Assembly: GCF_026151205.1 (NCBI RefSeq)
Contig: NC_087073.1
Span: forward strand, 19,062,837 to 19,126,836
Source of the DNA: Bolinopsis microptera
Lineage: Eukaryota > Ctenophora > Tentaculata > Lobata > Bolinopsidae
Length of the DNA stretch: 64,000 bases
Direction of reading: 5' to 3'
Shown here: positions 44,678 to 56,281 of the stretch, piece by piece
Numbering within the stretch: position 1 is the first letter of the stretch
How the letters are laid out: each line of letters opens with the position of its first letter
Made by a program: the position numbers and the translations under genes
The notes under the pieces: model-generated
What the model was told of the DNA's origin: nothing
Seen by the model: the letters and a program-made list of their open reading frames with translations, nothing else
Databases searched by the model: none

Positions 44678-46266
44678 CATTTACTCTTAGTCGACGTCGA
44701 GTAGAGAACTTGGTACTTGATCCCCCCTCCCGGAGTTATAGGAAGTTAAATTCAATCTTCACTAGTCAAGTCACGGCTGTTATACTTGGAAATCACGTTA
44801 AATTAGTTTGGCTTTTTGTTTACCCTCACCGGTGATGTTTTATAATTTTGCTTACAGACTATCGTGATTGCTTGATAATTTTGTTGCAGGCTGATGCAAA
44901 TTTCGACTGAGCGAGTTCATATACTTTTGCAATTTCCCGAATTTTAGGTATTTTAAGTTGGGGAATGGGGGAAAAACGTGGGAAGGCGACACAATGCACA
45001 TAGGTATGTTTGGTCACTGATATCACACCTGACACCATGCAACAGGTGCGAAGTAAAGCTCAAAAGTCAAAACCGTTACCGTGGAGCTTTAGTTTGGAGA
45101 GTTCTAGTTTTAGGGAGCATCCACATATCAGTATTACTATTACGTCAGCAAGTTTTTGGCCATTGTTTGTTGTTACCCAATCCGTCAATCCGTGTTAGCA
45201 ACTGTTTTCACATAGCCAATGATAGTTCGTCTGGTGCGTCGAAGTACTCCAAGGCCCATATCAGTTAAATCTTTCCAATTAATTTTAATCTGAAATGTCG
45301 ATTCGAAGAGAGGATATCTCGAATTTATATTCATACTAGAAAGCCCGTGGTAACAGGGACGAAGCTAGTAGTATTCTTTGAAAGAAGGTTTTAATCGCAT
45401 CAAAAAAGATCCATCCCGACCGAAGATACAGTCAATTTAAATATAAAACACTTAAAACACAACGTAATTACCACAAAACCGATCAAAATGACATTAAAAC
45501 AATCTTTGCACGTGCATGTGTGCATTAAAACACCGTTGCTATGGAACCTTTTGGTTGTTACCTAAATTCCTATTTCTCATCTAATTTGCACGTGGGCGGT
45601 CGTACAGACAGACAGACGTCTACCATAGATGTGACGTTGCTAACAGGGGTAAATTGAAGCTTTGTGTGCTTTTTATTACAGCCCTGCAGTAGATTCAATG
45701 CTGTATGGGCTACAGCCGCACTGCAATGTTGTTGGCCATTAGGGGTGCCAGTCTGGGCGGTCAAGGATGTCCTAGGGTATCTCTCTTAGCTGTATCGCAC
45801 AATCGCACGCGTACCCTCGGGTTTAAATAGTGTGCTCTGGGCTCGCAATTCTGTGTGGTATGGTGATGGAGGATGCCTAGGGCTAACGAAACCCCTACGC
45901 GATATAAATTCCTGCATTTCCATTGAAGAATGTGAGGTTTAGTGTCTTGTGGAGGATAACAACTATGTCAGTCCCTGTTTCGGAGTGAGCTCTGCTCCCC
46001 GTCTCACACAAGCGCTGGTGCAACCAACCCTTGACATGATCACTTTCCTGCAATGGAAACCGGGACCTGTATGCTGTGACTCTTACCTAGTTAGTCCCCG
46101 ACTACTAGCGCAGTCCAGACAGGGCAACTGCAGTAATGTAGTTGCATTTATCATACAACAACAACAACAGCAGAAATAATTCTTTGAATTATAGTAGAGA
46201 TTATTGTTTAGCGATGATCATCAAAGGCTAACATCTCTACACGTAGGGTAATTTACTTTCCGAAAA

Positions 46267-47895
46267 ATGGAACAGCGAAATGCACCAGAGTTTAAAGATG
46301 ATATGAAAATGGAAGAAGATTGTGTCCTACCAGAGTTGATAAAGACAGAGATCAAGAAAGAGGGCCTGGAAGATTGCAACTTACCAGAATTGATAAAGAC
46401 AGAGATCAAGAAAGAGGGCCTGGAAGATTGCAACTTACCAGAATTGATAAAGTCAGAGATCAAGAAAGAGGAAGATAATCTTGTTATTAAAACAGAAAGG
46501 TATTCGAATCCTACTTCTCAGATGCATTGTCCCATCCAAGAATCAGCATTACCTTGTCAACAGTTGGTTCATACTGATGAAAAGACTTACAAGACTGAAT
46601 GTTCGTACAGTGCAAGCAAAACAACAGCTTTAGTTCTACATCAACAGATTCATACTGGTGAAAAAACTTATAAATGCTCTGAATGTTCCTACAGTGCAAG
46701 CCGAAAGAGAGCTTTAGTTTTACATCGTCGGACTCATACTGGCGAAAAAATGTACAGCTGCTCTGAATGTTCCTACAGTTCAAGCCAAAAATCAGCTTTA
46801 GTTTCACATCGACGGACTCATACTGGTGAAAAGCCATATAAATGCTCTGAATGTTCCTACAGCGCAAGCGTAAAACCAAATTTAGTTCGCCATCAGCTGA
46901 TTCACACTGGTGAAAAACCTTACAAATGCTCTGAATGTTCCTACAGCTCAAGCCAAAAATCAGCTTTAGTTTCACATCGACGGACTCATACTGGTGAAAA
47001 ACCATATAGTTGCTCTGAATGTTCCTACAGTTCAAGCCAAAAATCAGTTTTAGTTTCACATCGACGGACTCATACTGGTGAAAAACCATATAAATGCTCT
47101 GAATGTTCCTACAGTGCAAGCAACAGATCAAATTTAGTTTGCCATCGGCGGACTCATACTGGCGAAAAGCCATATAAATGCTCTGAATGTTCCTACAGTG
47201 CAAGCCGAAAGAGAGCTTTAGTTTTACATCGTCGGACTCATACTGGCGAAAAAATGTACAGCTGCTCTGAATGTTCCTACAGTTCAAGCCAAAAATCAGC
47301 TTTAGTTTCACATCGACGGACTCATACTGGTGAAAAACCATATAGTTGCTCTGAATGATCCTACAGTTCAAGCCAAAAATCAGTTTTAGGTTCACATCGA
47401 CGGACTCATACTGGTGAAAAACCATATAAATACTCTGAATGTTCCTACAGTGCAAGCAACAGATCAAATTTAGTTTGCCATCGGCGGACTCATACTGGCG
47501 AAAAGCCATATAAATGCTCTAAATGTTCCAACAGTGCAAACCCAAAATCAAATGACAGTAAAAATACATATCGATCTTCTGAATGTTCTTATGATGGTTG
47601 TCATAAGTCAACTTTGGCTTTTCCAAAGCGGAACTATACCGGAGAAAACTCACACACTTTTCATGAAAAACAAAACGATAGTGTTGAAAGACCCCTTTTT
47701 GTTAAACCTATACCTTTCGTGAAGCCTCTAACATCTTTAGCTGAGTCAGCTGACTCCCTACTCTCCAGTTCCAGCTTACTTCCCGGTTCCTTCTCCAGTT
47801 ACCAACCAACATCTCACTTGTCTCCCCCAGCAATAAGTGGAACAACAAATTTCTCAACAGTTAATACCTTGTCAATTACAGCTGATTCATACTGA
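46267..47895 (+). CDS. C2H2 zinc-finger protein B, copy 2
   Basis: Same as the gene at 32337 up to the TGA at 47356..47358. The visible differences lie after the TGA: aaaccatataaatactct here against aaaccttacaaatactct in copy 1, two synonymous-position changes in the linker that match other fingers of the family and look like gene conversion. Both copies keep the Cys-to-Tyr change (TAC) in that finger. Confidence 0.78.
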
Positions 47896-48500
47896 TGAGA
47901 AGTCTTACAAATGCTCTGAATGTTCGTACAGTGCAAGCCGAAAACACAATTTAGTTCGTCATAAGCTGATTCACACTGGTGAAAAGCCTTACAAATGCTC
48001 TGAATGTTCCTACAGTGCAAGCCAAAAGAGAGCTTTAGTTTTACATCGACGGACTCATACTGGTGAAAAGCCATATAAATGCTCTGAATGTTCATACAGT
48101 ACAAGCGTACAACCGAATTTAGTTCGCCATCAGCTGATTCACACTGGTGAAAAACCTTACAAATGCTCTGAATGTTCCTACAGTGCAAGCGTAAAACCCA
48201 ATTTAGTTCGTCATCAGCTGATTCACACTGGTGAAAAACCTTACAAATGCTCTGAATGTTCCTACAGTGCAAACCAAAAGATAGCATTAGTTTTACATCG
48301 GCGGACTCATACTGGCGAAAAACCATATAAATGCTCTGAATGTTCCTACACTGCAAGCGACAGATCAAATTTAGTTTTGCCATCGGCGGACTCATACTGG
48401 TGAAAAACCATATAAATGCTCTAAAAGTAAATGTTCCAACAGTGCAAGCCTTAAACCAAATGACAGTAAAAATACATATCGATCTTCTGAATGTTCTTTT
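47837..48500 (+). pseudogene. Zinc-finger fragment C, copy 2
   Basis: Identical by eye to the fragment at 33907, including the one-base T insertion that ends the frame at 48401..48403. Confidence 0.75.
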
Positions 48501-49866
48501 ATTGGTTTTCATAAGTCAATCTTATAGCTGCAGGAACTGGACGAAGTTTTTAACTCAAATCAAATTTAATGATCAAAGCCAAAAGCTGATGTAAAAGGTT
48601 TTGTAAAAGGTTTTGTAAAGTGAAATTAGTTTCTTATTTTCATAGTTAATATTCGGGTTTTATCAAGTTTTCGAGCAACTATTACATGTAAGACCTAACC
48701 TTCATTTGGATATTTAAAAGACAAATTAAATACACACAAGGGTTTACGGTAAAGTAAATCGGGGTTTACTGTAGGAATCAGTAAAACCGCAATTTACCTT
48801 ACCGTTAATCCCGGTTTACCGTACAGCCCATACTCATAGGGAGTTTAAGCAGACTGAAACTATTAATATTATATCGTTAAATTCGCTGATAATGATGATA
48901 CTCATACATTGTACACTGTGTTCATACTTCAATTTAAAGCCGCATACAGTTCAGTGTGTTGATAAGAACACAACTGATACGAAAGCGAGTGAATTTGTAA
49001 CGTTACTAGAATAGACTGTGCATGCAACTGTCGGAAAATCTATATATTCGAGAGTAGGTTGAACAATTAATACCAGATTATACGAGTAAGTTCTTTATTT
49101 CAAAGTTAAAGTCATAAAATAAGCACAAGAATCGCATAAATATACTTGATTATCTAATCGATTGTGATAATTTTCTTGCTTGAATCATTTAAGTTGTCAA
49201 ATAATTTAACGTTCTATTCGTTGTCGTGAGCTTTTAAAACCAATACTTATAAATGTAAAACTAAAAGAGTACGAAGTTCAAGATTAAATGTAAATTTATT
49301 CATTATTTGATACAACAATCTGTTTGTAGTGATACTGTAAATACTAAATTGTGAAATTGTGAAATGAAATATAAGGTCAAAATATCAAATCTGTATATAA
49401 ATATTAGTGAAGCTAACAAAAAAGCAGTAGAATTCCTGCAGTCCAAGTAATTGGTATATACTATTGGTTCATTTAAAAACACAAATTCAAACTAAAATGT
49501 GGTCTAAGTTTCAGTTTCCATAATTATTAATTTATTTCTGATAGGTGTGGATTCTTGTGTGGAGGCATATTGACAGTGATTCTGGGGTTTGAATTTCATC
49601 AGTCAATAGTGGATGCTGATTGGTTAATTGCTGTCACGCGTCAAAACAATATGCCTCACTTCCCCACCAGAATCTACATCTATTAAACCTAAGTTGAAAT
49701 TGTCGTCGTGATAGTATCAGCCATGATGTCCCTTTTATTTGCCTAAGTCTTCTTATTCCTGAGAAGAAATGAAGAAATATATTAGAATTATTAATTCTTC
49801 TTCCAGTCGTTTATGAATTAAACACAAATTACTTATATAACTCAAACTTCAGTTAACATTACAGCC

Positions 49867-50770
49867 TCACCCAGTTCGAAGGTTGTTGCGATGTCTGTTG
49901 TACATCTTTGTCCGGAAAAACTTTCTAATGCTCTTCAAAGTAAGCACATGCAAATTGATCACAATCTGAAGGAACAGCAAAAAGTCGGCTAGTCTGTATA
50001 AGTGGTGGTTGAATTCTTCTTCGGAAATGTGTAATTCTATGATTTGGTAAACAGCAAATGGAAGGAAGGAGATGCAAGACCCTTTTCCACTTCAGACTTT
50101 CTCCACGCTTGCTAACGATCTCTTTAGCCATGATTATCATTTGAATTGTGGTTGTAACAACAATACAGTTTAGAATAGAGATAAATATGGCTGTTGTCAA
50201 CGTCCTAATCCGACGCCAAATATTTCTACTCAAAACAAAGTCGCAACCATAACCTTTGTATGAAAAGCAAATTTCCCATTCATAATCAAGGATCAGGGTC
50301 GTCACTAGGCCGATCGAAGCTATCAACCAAAACGCTCCACAAATCTGATGTATGGTCTTCAACGTAACTGTCGACGACTGGAGGGGGTATTTGAGGAGAA
50401 GCAGCAGGACCGAAGGCATAGCGCAAACAAGAGACAGGATGACTCCATACAAGTAATACCTACCGAGACAACACGCTGTACACAGGACGTTGCCTAGCAA
50501 CCATCTATCAGCAATGAGGGAGGTAACCTTCGGAAGTATGGATACCACACAGATCATTAAGTCACATACAGCAATGTGTTGGATGATAGCTAGGAGGACC
50601 TTGTCAAGTCGGATGGCCCTGTACTTGACGGATATAATCAGAATGAATGTGTCCCCGACAAGAGATGAACAGAGAATCACTAAGAAATACACAGACCACG
50701 TGTATCTCATCACATCACTTTTAATGGAGTGCAGAGTTCCGTTACTGTAATCATATTCCAGGGTCGTCAT
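49867..50770 (-). pseudogene. Rhodopsin-like GPCR, copy 2, disrupted in TM6
   Basis: Identical by eye to 35937..36840, including the frame-breaking loss of the first half of TM6. The lesion therefore predates the 13.9-kb duplication. Confidence 0.75.
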
Positions 50771-50899
50771 TGTGCTACGGGTTTCCAGGAATATTAATAT
50801 TATTAAACAGAAGTTTTACGTTATCTCTCTGTGGCCAATTCGTAATCAGTTTTCTGTTTTACACATTGACATAGCTACCGTAAAGTTATACAAGCGTTA

Positions 50900-51152
50900 G
50901 GGGTCGGTCACATATTACGTAATCAGCTGAGGGGGGGGGGGGTTTCCGAATGATTACGCTAGTGTAATTTTGACACAATAGCTATGTGTAAAACTGATTA
51001 CGGAGGGGGGAAGGGGGGGGGGGGGGGGGGGGGGTAAAAATGTTCCAAAAAATGATTACGTAATATGTGAACGACTCCTTACCACCTAGAAACCCCCCCC
51101 CCCCCCCCCCCCCCTTCAGTGATCACATAATATGTGAATTGAGAACTACCCC
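50900..51152. mobile_element. MITE with poly-G and poly-C runs (copy 2)
   Basis: Same element as 36970..37229 with different homopolymer lengths: the first G run is about 12 here against about 20 in copy 1. Confidence 0.7.
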
Positions 51153-52154
51153 TAACACCTAAGTAGAAAGTAATACAATCGCAAATTGAATAAACGGAAA
51201 CCTAGGTGGCACTAATTTAAATTAAACACAACGTATCGACCACAAAATACATATCAATTACTGATCTAGATTGGGATAAATTAAAAGCAAAAGATAAAAA
51301 TACACCTTATCAAGAATTCCTGACTAAATCAAAATGAATTGCCATAGTCACGGCAGATATTATTCAACTGATAGTGATATAAACATGTTGTAAATGTAAT
51401 AATATGGGGGACTAAACATAATTTAGTCAATCAATCACAGTCTGCTTGTCCTAATAATTGAGTATAGTAGCTCAATTTAACATCAAATTTAGGGTTTTCT
51501 AGAAAAAGCATCCAGACAAGTCTCACGAGTGGAGTTGTTGAATAAATGTATTACACCCTGGTCATTAGGAAATTTCGCACGAGATGGACCATGACCCGAT
51601 CACGTTTTTCCAATTTATCTTTAGAAGATTGTCACAGCTAGGAAGAACTTTTAAGATATATAATAGGCATGTTGATGTATGAATTATAATGGTTATATGA
51701 TTAAGGGTCTTACTAATGACCAGGGTTATCATTGTCTTTCGTTATCGTAAACCTTTCACGAGATAGCATTTATAAAAAAATTCCTATGTCAATGTGAACT
51801 GATAGGTTTTTTACCATCTCCCGAACATGATTGTTTGTTACATTTAATAACATATCACATAACGGAGTAGTTCGCTGTTTTTTAATATTAGTCTCAATAA
51901 CTCATGATTGAAATGTAATACTGATAGTTGGATAAATATCTGGTTGGAAGAGACAAGGACAAGTAAAACAAGGAAGTTAATAACATATACGTTAAGAAGG
52001 TTTTAATATTTTATTGTATAAATATCTAATATGATATACAAATCATATGAAATTGAATAGAGATTCGGCGGGATGATAGGCTGAGCGCGGCCCAGTAAAG
52101 TTTGTGAGGCGCGTCGAATCGGCGAAGTCCTCCCAGGTGGATACATACGTCATA

Positions 52155-53014
52155 CCTTATCGGACCTTATTTGGACGGACATTACATGAACGGACATAAT
52201 TGTGAACGGACATTAATATGAACGCTCGAAGGCATTCAAAACCATCAAAAATCCGAAATGATTTTTTAATCCATTTTTTATACAGTAAGTAAGAAAAGCA
52301 GTCATTAAGCAGTAAAAATGTTAAAATATGTGTACATGATCAGTGTCTAATAGTAATATCACATATCATCCTCATTAAATGGGTTTTCGTGCATGAAATA
52401 GTCCATGCTTAAACAAGCATCAGTGATTTCTAGCTTTGTGGAAACCTTTTTTATCAAACTACCCCGGTCCTGCATTTCATTGTTAACTTTTACAAGCCAT
52501 TCGGCGTGAAGTGGTTTTATCTTAGACAACTTTAGGTTAACCTTAACATCACGTGGAGCTTTCCTAGCACTGTTTCATAACCTCCCCTCAGTAATATGAA
52601 CTATAACAACGTCGGACAATGTCCTTGGCAACACGATTTACCGTAATATCTAGAGGCTGGAACAAGTTTGTCATGTTGGCGGGGACTAGCTCATGAACTA
52701 TGTTGTTGAGTGCCATAATTTCGTTGACTTTTTTCCGCCAAGTGACCCTTGAAAACATCATATACTAGTAAAGTTTTCTGTGCCTCCGGCAGACCAAGGA
52801 GAACCTTTCCGTCGTTAACTTACGGCACAATAAAGTTCTCAAAGTTGTCATATTCTGGACAAAAAGTTCGAAATGGAAACATTTTTGAAAAAATTTCAAC
52901 GGACTTTAACTTGGACGGACATTAATTGAACGGACTTTATTTGAACGGACATTAAGATGAACGCTAGGGCCTCCAGCGTTCAAGTAATGTCCGTCCAAAT
53001 AATGTCCGATAAGG
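52155..53014. mobile_element. Pogo/Tigger-like DNA transposon, 860 bp, internally decayed
   Basis: Flanked by TA (52153..52154 and 53015..53016). The 30-bp terminal inverted repeats start CCTTATCGGAC and differ at one position. Both ends carry several subterminal copies of gaacggacatta or ggacggacatta. The interior holds a decayed DDE transposase on the minus strand (separate entry). A truncated relative lies at 27496 and in the duplicate at 41426. Confidence 0.85.
52340..52870 (-). pseudogene. Remnant of a DDE_1 (pogo/Tigger-type) transposase
   Basis: On the minus strand one frame reads LNNIVHELVPANMTNLFQPL followed by DITVNRVAKDIV. Tigger/pogo transposases have the pattern (V/F)PxNMTxLFQPLD at this place, before the last catalytic Asp region. 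The rest can be followed only with several frameshifts and stops (for example a LHAEWL-like stretch near 52.5 kb). Confidence 0.7.
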
Positions 53015-53016
53015 TA

Positions 53017-53559
53017 TATCACGACAATCTATCGTAAAACAGGGGTTCTAGAAAACCAATTTCCCGATGTTCCTGAAACCTGAAACTTTTTTTGCAGTCG
53101 ATTTGGTCAACGTCTAGACGCCCTGAAAAATTTCAGATCTCTAACTCAATTTTAACATAGTTTTTAAGGCACCTGAATATGGCGATTTTGGGTTTTTTAC
53201 CGAATTTCGTATAACAGTGCTGGCGAGTATTTTATGCAAATTTCTTAAAAGTCTCAACATAACGATTTTTTATTCCTGTCATCTTTGACATCAAATTAGA
53301 ATGTTTTGAACTAAAAATAAATCTGCTGAACGACTTCCGATGAGTCTTAATGCCTGAAAAACTCCTGCCGGAGGCGGCGGCCTTCGGCCGCCGCCTCCGG
53401 CCGGAGTGCACGCTTCGCGTGCACGAAAGAGGCTTCCGACGAGTACCAAAGGGGTTATAATAGTAAATGGGGTATAATTGTAAAGGGGGTACAATAGTAA
53501 AGGGGGTACATAGTATACCCCCAATAAAGACACCGCTCGTGCTTGCCAGCACTGTGATA
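53017..53559 (+). mobile_element. Hairpin-bearing element, copy 3
   Basis: tatcacgacaatctatcg to cagcactgtgata. Contains the 16-bp GC stem with TTC loop (about 53370..53404), the gtgcacgc-ttc-gcgtgcac stem (about 53406..53424), and 16-bp gggg-containing units. It starts immediately beside the TA at the right end of the pogo-like element. Confidence 0.75.
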
Positions 53560-53565
53560 GATAGA

Positions 53566-54089
53566 TATCACGACAATCTGTCGTAAAACAGGGGTTCTAG
53601 AAAACCCACTTCCCGATGTTCCTGAAACCTGAAACTTTTTTTGCAGTCGATTTGGTCAACGTCTAGACGCCCTGAAAAATTTCAGATCTCTAACTCGATT
53701 TTAACATGGTTTTTAAGGCACCTGAATCTGGCGATTTTGGGTTTTTTACCGAATTTCGTATAACAGTGCTGGCAAGTATTTTATGCAAATTTCTTAAAAA
53801 TCTCAACATAACTATTTCTTATTCCTGTCATCTTTGACATCAAATTAGAATGTTTTAAACTAAAAATAAATCTGCTGAACGACTTCCGATGAGTCTTAAT
53901 GCCTGAAAAACTCCTGCCGGAGGCGGCGGCCTTCGGCCGCCGCCTCCGGCCGGAGTGCACGCTTCGCGTGCACGAAAGAGGCTTGTAACGTGTACCAAAG
54001 GGGGTATAATAGTAAAGGGGGTATAATAGTAAAGGGGGTACATAGTATACCCACAATAAATGCACCGGTCGTGCTTGCCAGCACTGTGA
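53566..54089 (+). mobile_element. Hairpin-bearing element, copy 4 (tandem with copy 3)
   Basis: Separated from copy 3 by gatag(a). Nearly identical, with the GC stem at about 53916..53950. Frames with PAGGGGRRPPPPAG arise from the GC stem and are not genes. Confidence 0.75.
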
Positions 54090-54496
54090 CTTATCGCTCG
54101 GTTAACCTAGCGATAAAGTCATATCGCTCGTGCGCGCCACCCGACTACCATCAGCCTAGTAAGTATAGCGAATGGTCACAGTACAGTGTATGCTCTGAGC
54201 AAACTAATAATAATATCATAATGATGACAAGGTGTACACTGTACTTGTGTACATGTTAAACTATCGGCCACAACAGTTTGACTCAACTTCATGTACGGTA
54301 ACTTCTAACTAGACCATCAGATCTAATCAACTAGTCAATCACAACGATGTACATTTGTACAACCACGATATAAGTGTTACCATGGCAACAAGACTTCTCC
54401 ATCAGATGTGCACGTTGTGCACTCTCCGCTGACACATAGTTCAAATTGAGTACGTATTGTTGTTTGTTCTACTGCCAATATCTTCTGCATTTCACT

Positions 54497-55017
54497 ATGG
54501 ACACGAATACCCCTCCAGAGGCCCAATCTTGCACCGAATCAAGCGAAGAGACCGATCTCCGGAGCTTGTCGGTGATTTTGAGATCCAATGTTTTCCCCGG
54601 CTCTTCATATACCAGTAACGAGTGGTGTTCCGTAGTGAAGAACGTTTACCATGACCATGAAATTAGCCCGGAAAAAGAGGTCGGCATCTACATGAGACCC
54701 AAAAAAGATTTCAGGAGGAAGGTTTGATGTCTTACTTTCCTAATCATGTGAAAAAGCACCCATGTTCCAACATCACTAATCATGGCTTTCACCTTTAATT
54801 AAATTATACGCAAATACGCCATTGGGCTCATTCCAGTTGTCTTTCGAGTCCTAATGTATAACTGCTGTTATTAAGATTTCATTTGGACATATTAAAGGTC
54901 TGATTAGGTTGATTTCAGGTCCATCAGTACTCTCAGTGGATGGAGAAAGATATTGAGACGAAAAACTTGGCGCGGCAATGGAATGCCCACCTGGCGGAAA
55001 GTCAATCGAAAAAGTAG
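54497..55017 (+). CDS. Small two-exon gene, unknown function
   Basis: Exon 1 54497..54721 and exon 2 54919..55017, joined in phase 0 (donor gtttga, a weak GT site; acceptor gatttcag), encode about 107 residues. ATG 54497 has a strong context (A at -3, G at +4); an upstream in-frame ATG at 54446 is possible. The protein is acidic and Ser/Thr/Glu-rich at first, then LRSLSVILRSNVFPGSSY, NEWCSVVKNVYHDHE, EKEVGIYMRPKKDFRRK and, in exon 2, HQYSQWMEKDIETKNLARQW, a likely amphipathic helix. No signal peptide or membrane segment. I do not recognise the family. The clean splice join, coding-like composition and conserved-looking tryptophans argue for a real gene. It is convergent with the glypican. Confidence 0.6.
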
Positions 55018-56281
55018 ACTGTTAAGATTCAAGAACCAATCCGAAAGTTTCGGAATTATTTATTTTGACATTTTATTCGTATCTATTTGTTTCTTAGACC
55101 TAGACGATAGACACAATTAAACTTTATCAAATTAAATTATGTACCTTCATTTATTTTGGTTTCAATTTTTAATTAGTATTTTCTTGATAAGTCAAACGAC
55201 TGGTATTAATCACAAAAAGATGGCGTTTCTATAACAATCAAATATTTAAAACGGTACTCATCAAATTGGCAACAGAGACCACCTAGTGCCAAAATTACAA
55301 GAATTTATCATTTCCATAATTATATTCCATCAGTATATTATAAAACAACATCAACAAACCTTGAAAAGGTAAACATGCACAATTACAGACCGCTCACAAA
55401 TATCATTTAAATACTAATCTTTTGATATTGTTACGTGTAAACAATGTATAAACACAAATACAGCCAGCAAGCTGAACCCTGAAAATTTCCCCTGATTTAA
55501 GTCAATGTGGTAAAAATCAAATAATTTGACCATTCTAAAGGGAAACTCTCAGTTTTACTACTAAAGACGGAAATAACTATCTGTAAATCTGAAGACGATA
55601 CCAGCTTTGAAGAGGCAAGCCTGGTTCTAAGCATCTTATAGGAGAATAAATTACTAAAGAGTAAAGATGTATTGCATGCTGAAAGATGCTTCGAAATCAG
55701 TTGCTCCTTTATAATTCTAACAAATGATGAAAAAATAAAATACAGCCCACTGTTACTATACCATTCACTGTGATCTGTTACAGTAAAAGATTTTGAGCTA
55801 TTACTGAGAGACAGTTTTACAGCTTAGCACAATAAAAACAATTCGATCTTGATACATAGAGCAACCACTCTGACCAGCAAAATTGGGTATTAGAATCATT
55901 ATCGGCCCTAAGTTTTCTGGACATTAATGTTTACGGCCTAACTTGAACTAACTTGTATTTTGTTGAACTGGCTAGAACTTTTAGCCATAATCTAAGGCAG
56001 TAAATAGCAGAAGTTAAAGGCGGTTGAAACTTTTCTGGCATAACTCGAACAAAAAACCTAGGGCCAGAAAACAAATGCAGCTCTTGATAGTCGAGAAGCT
56101 CACAAGTATTCACAACTCTGGGCTAGGAAGGCACTTCTGGTTGAAACTGATATATCGGTGGGTTGCACAAACTTTGGGGGTAATCATTACAGAGGTGATT
56201 AGTGCTTGGAGTTGGACGAGCCTAATATCTGAGCGGACATAAAATATCAAAAGTCTCATCAGTCCTATGTAGAAATTAGTA
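55018..56281. other. Intergenic, non-coding
   Basis: AT-rich DNA between two convergent genes; no exon or repeat family recognised. Confidence 0.55.

Larger units (their letters stand above)
37921..51843. repeat. Tandem segmental duplication, copy 2 (13,923 bp)
   Basis: Begins at TTAA-AGGACC directly after the end of copy 1 and ends gtttgttacat followed by TTAA at 51844..51847, where unique sequence (taacatatcac) resumes. Gene order and orientation are as in copy 1. Confidence 0.97.

Noticed and set aside
53232-54084. Proline- and glycine-rich frames (PAGGGGRRPPPP)
   Set aside because: They are readings of the GC hairpin in a non-coding mobile element.
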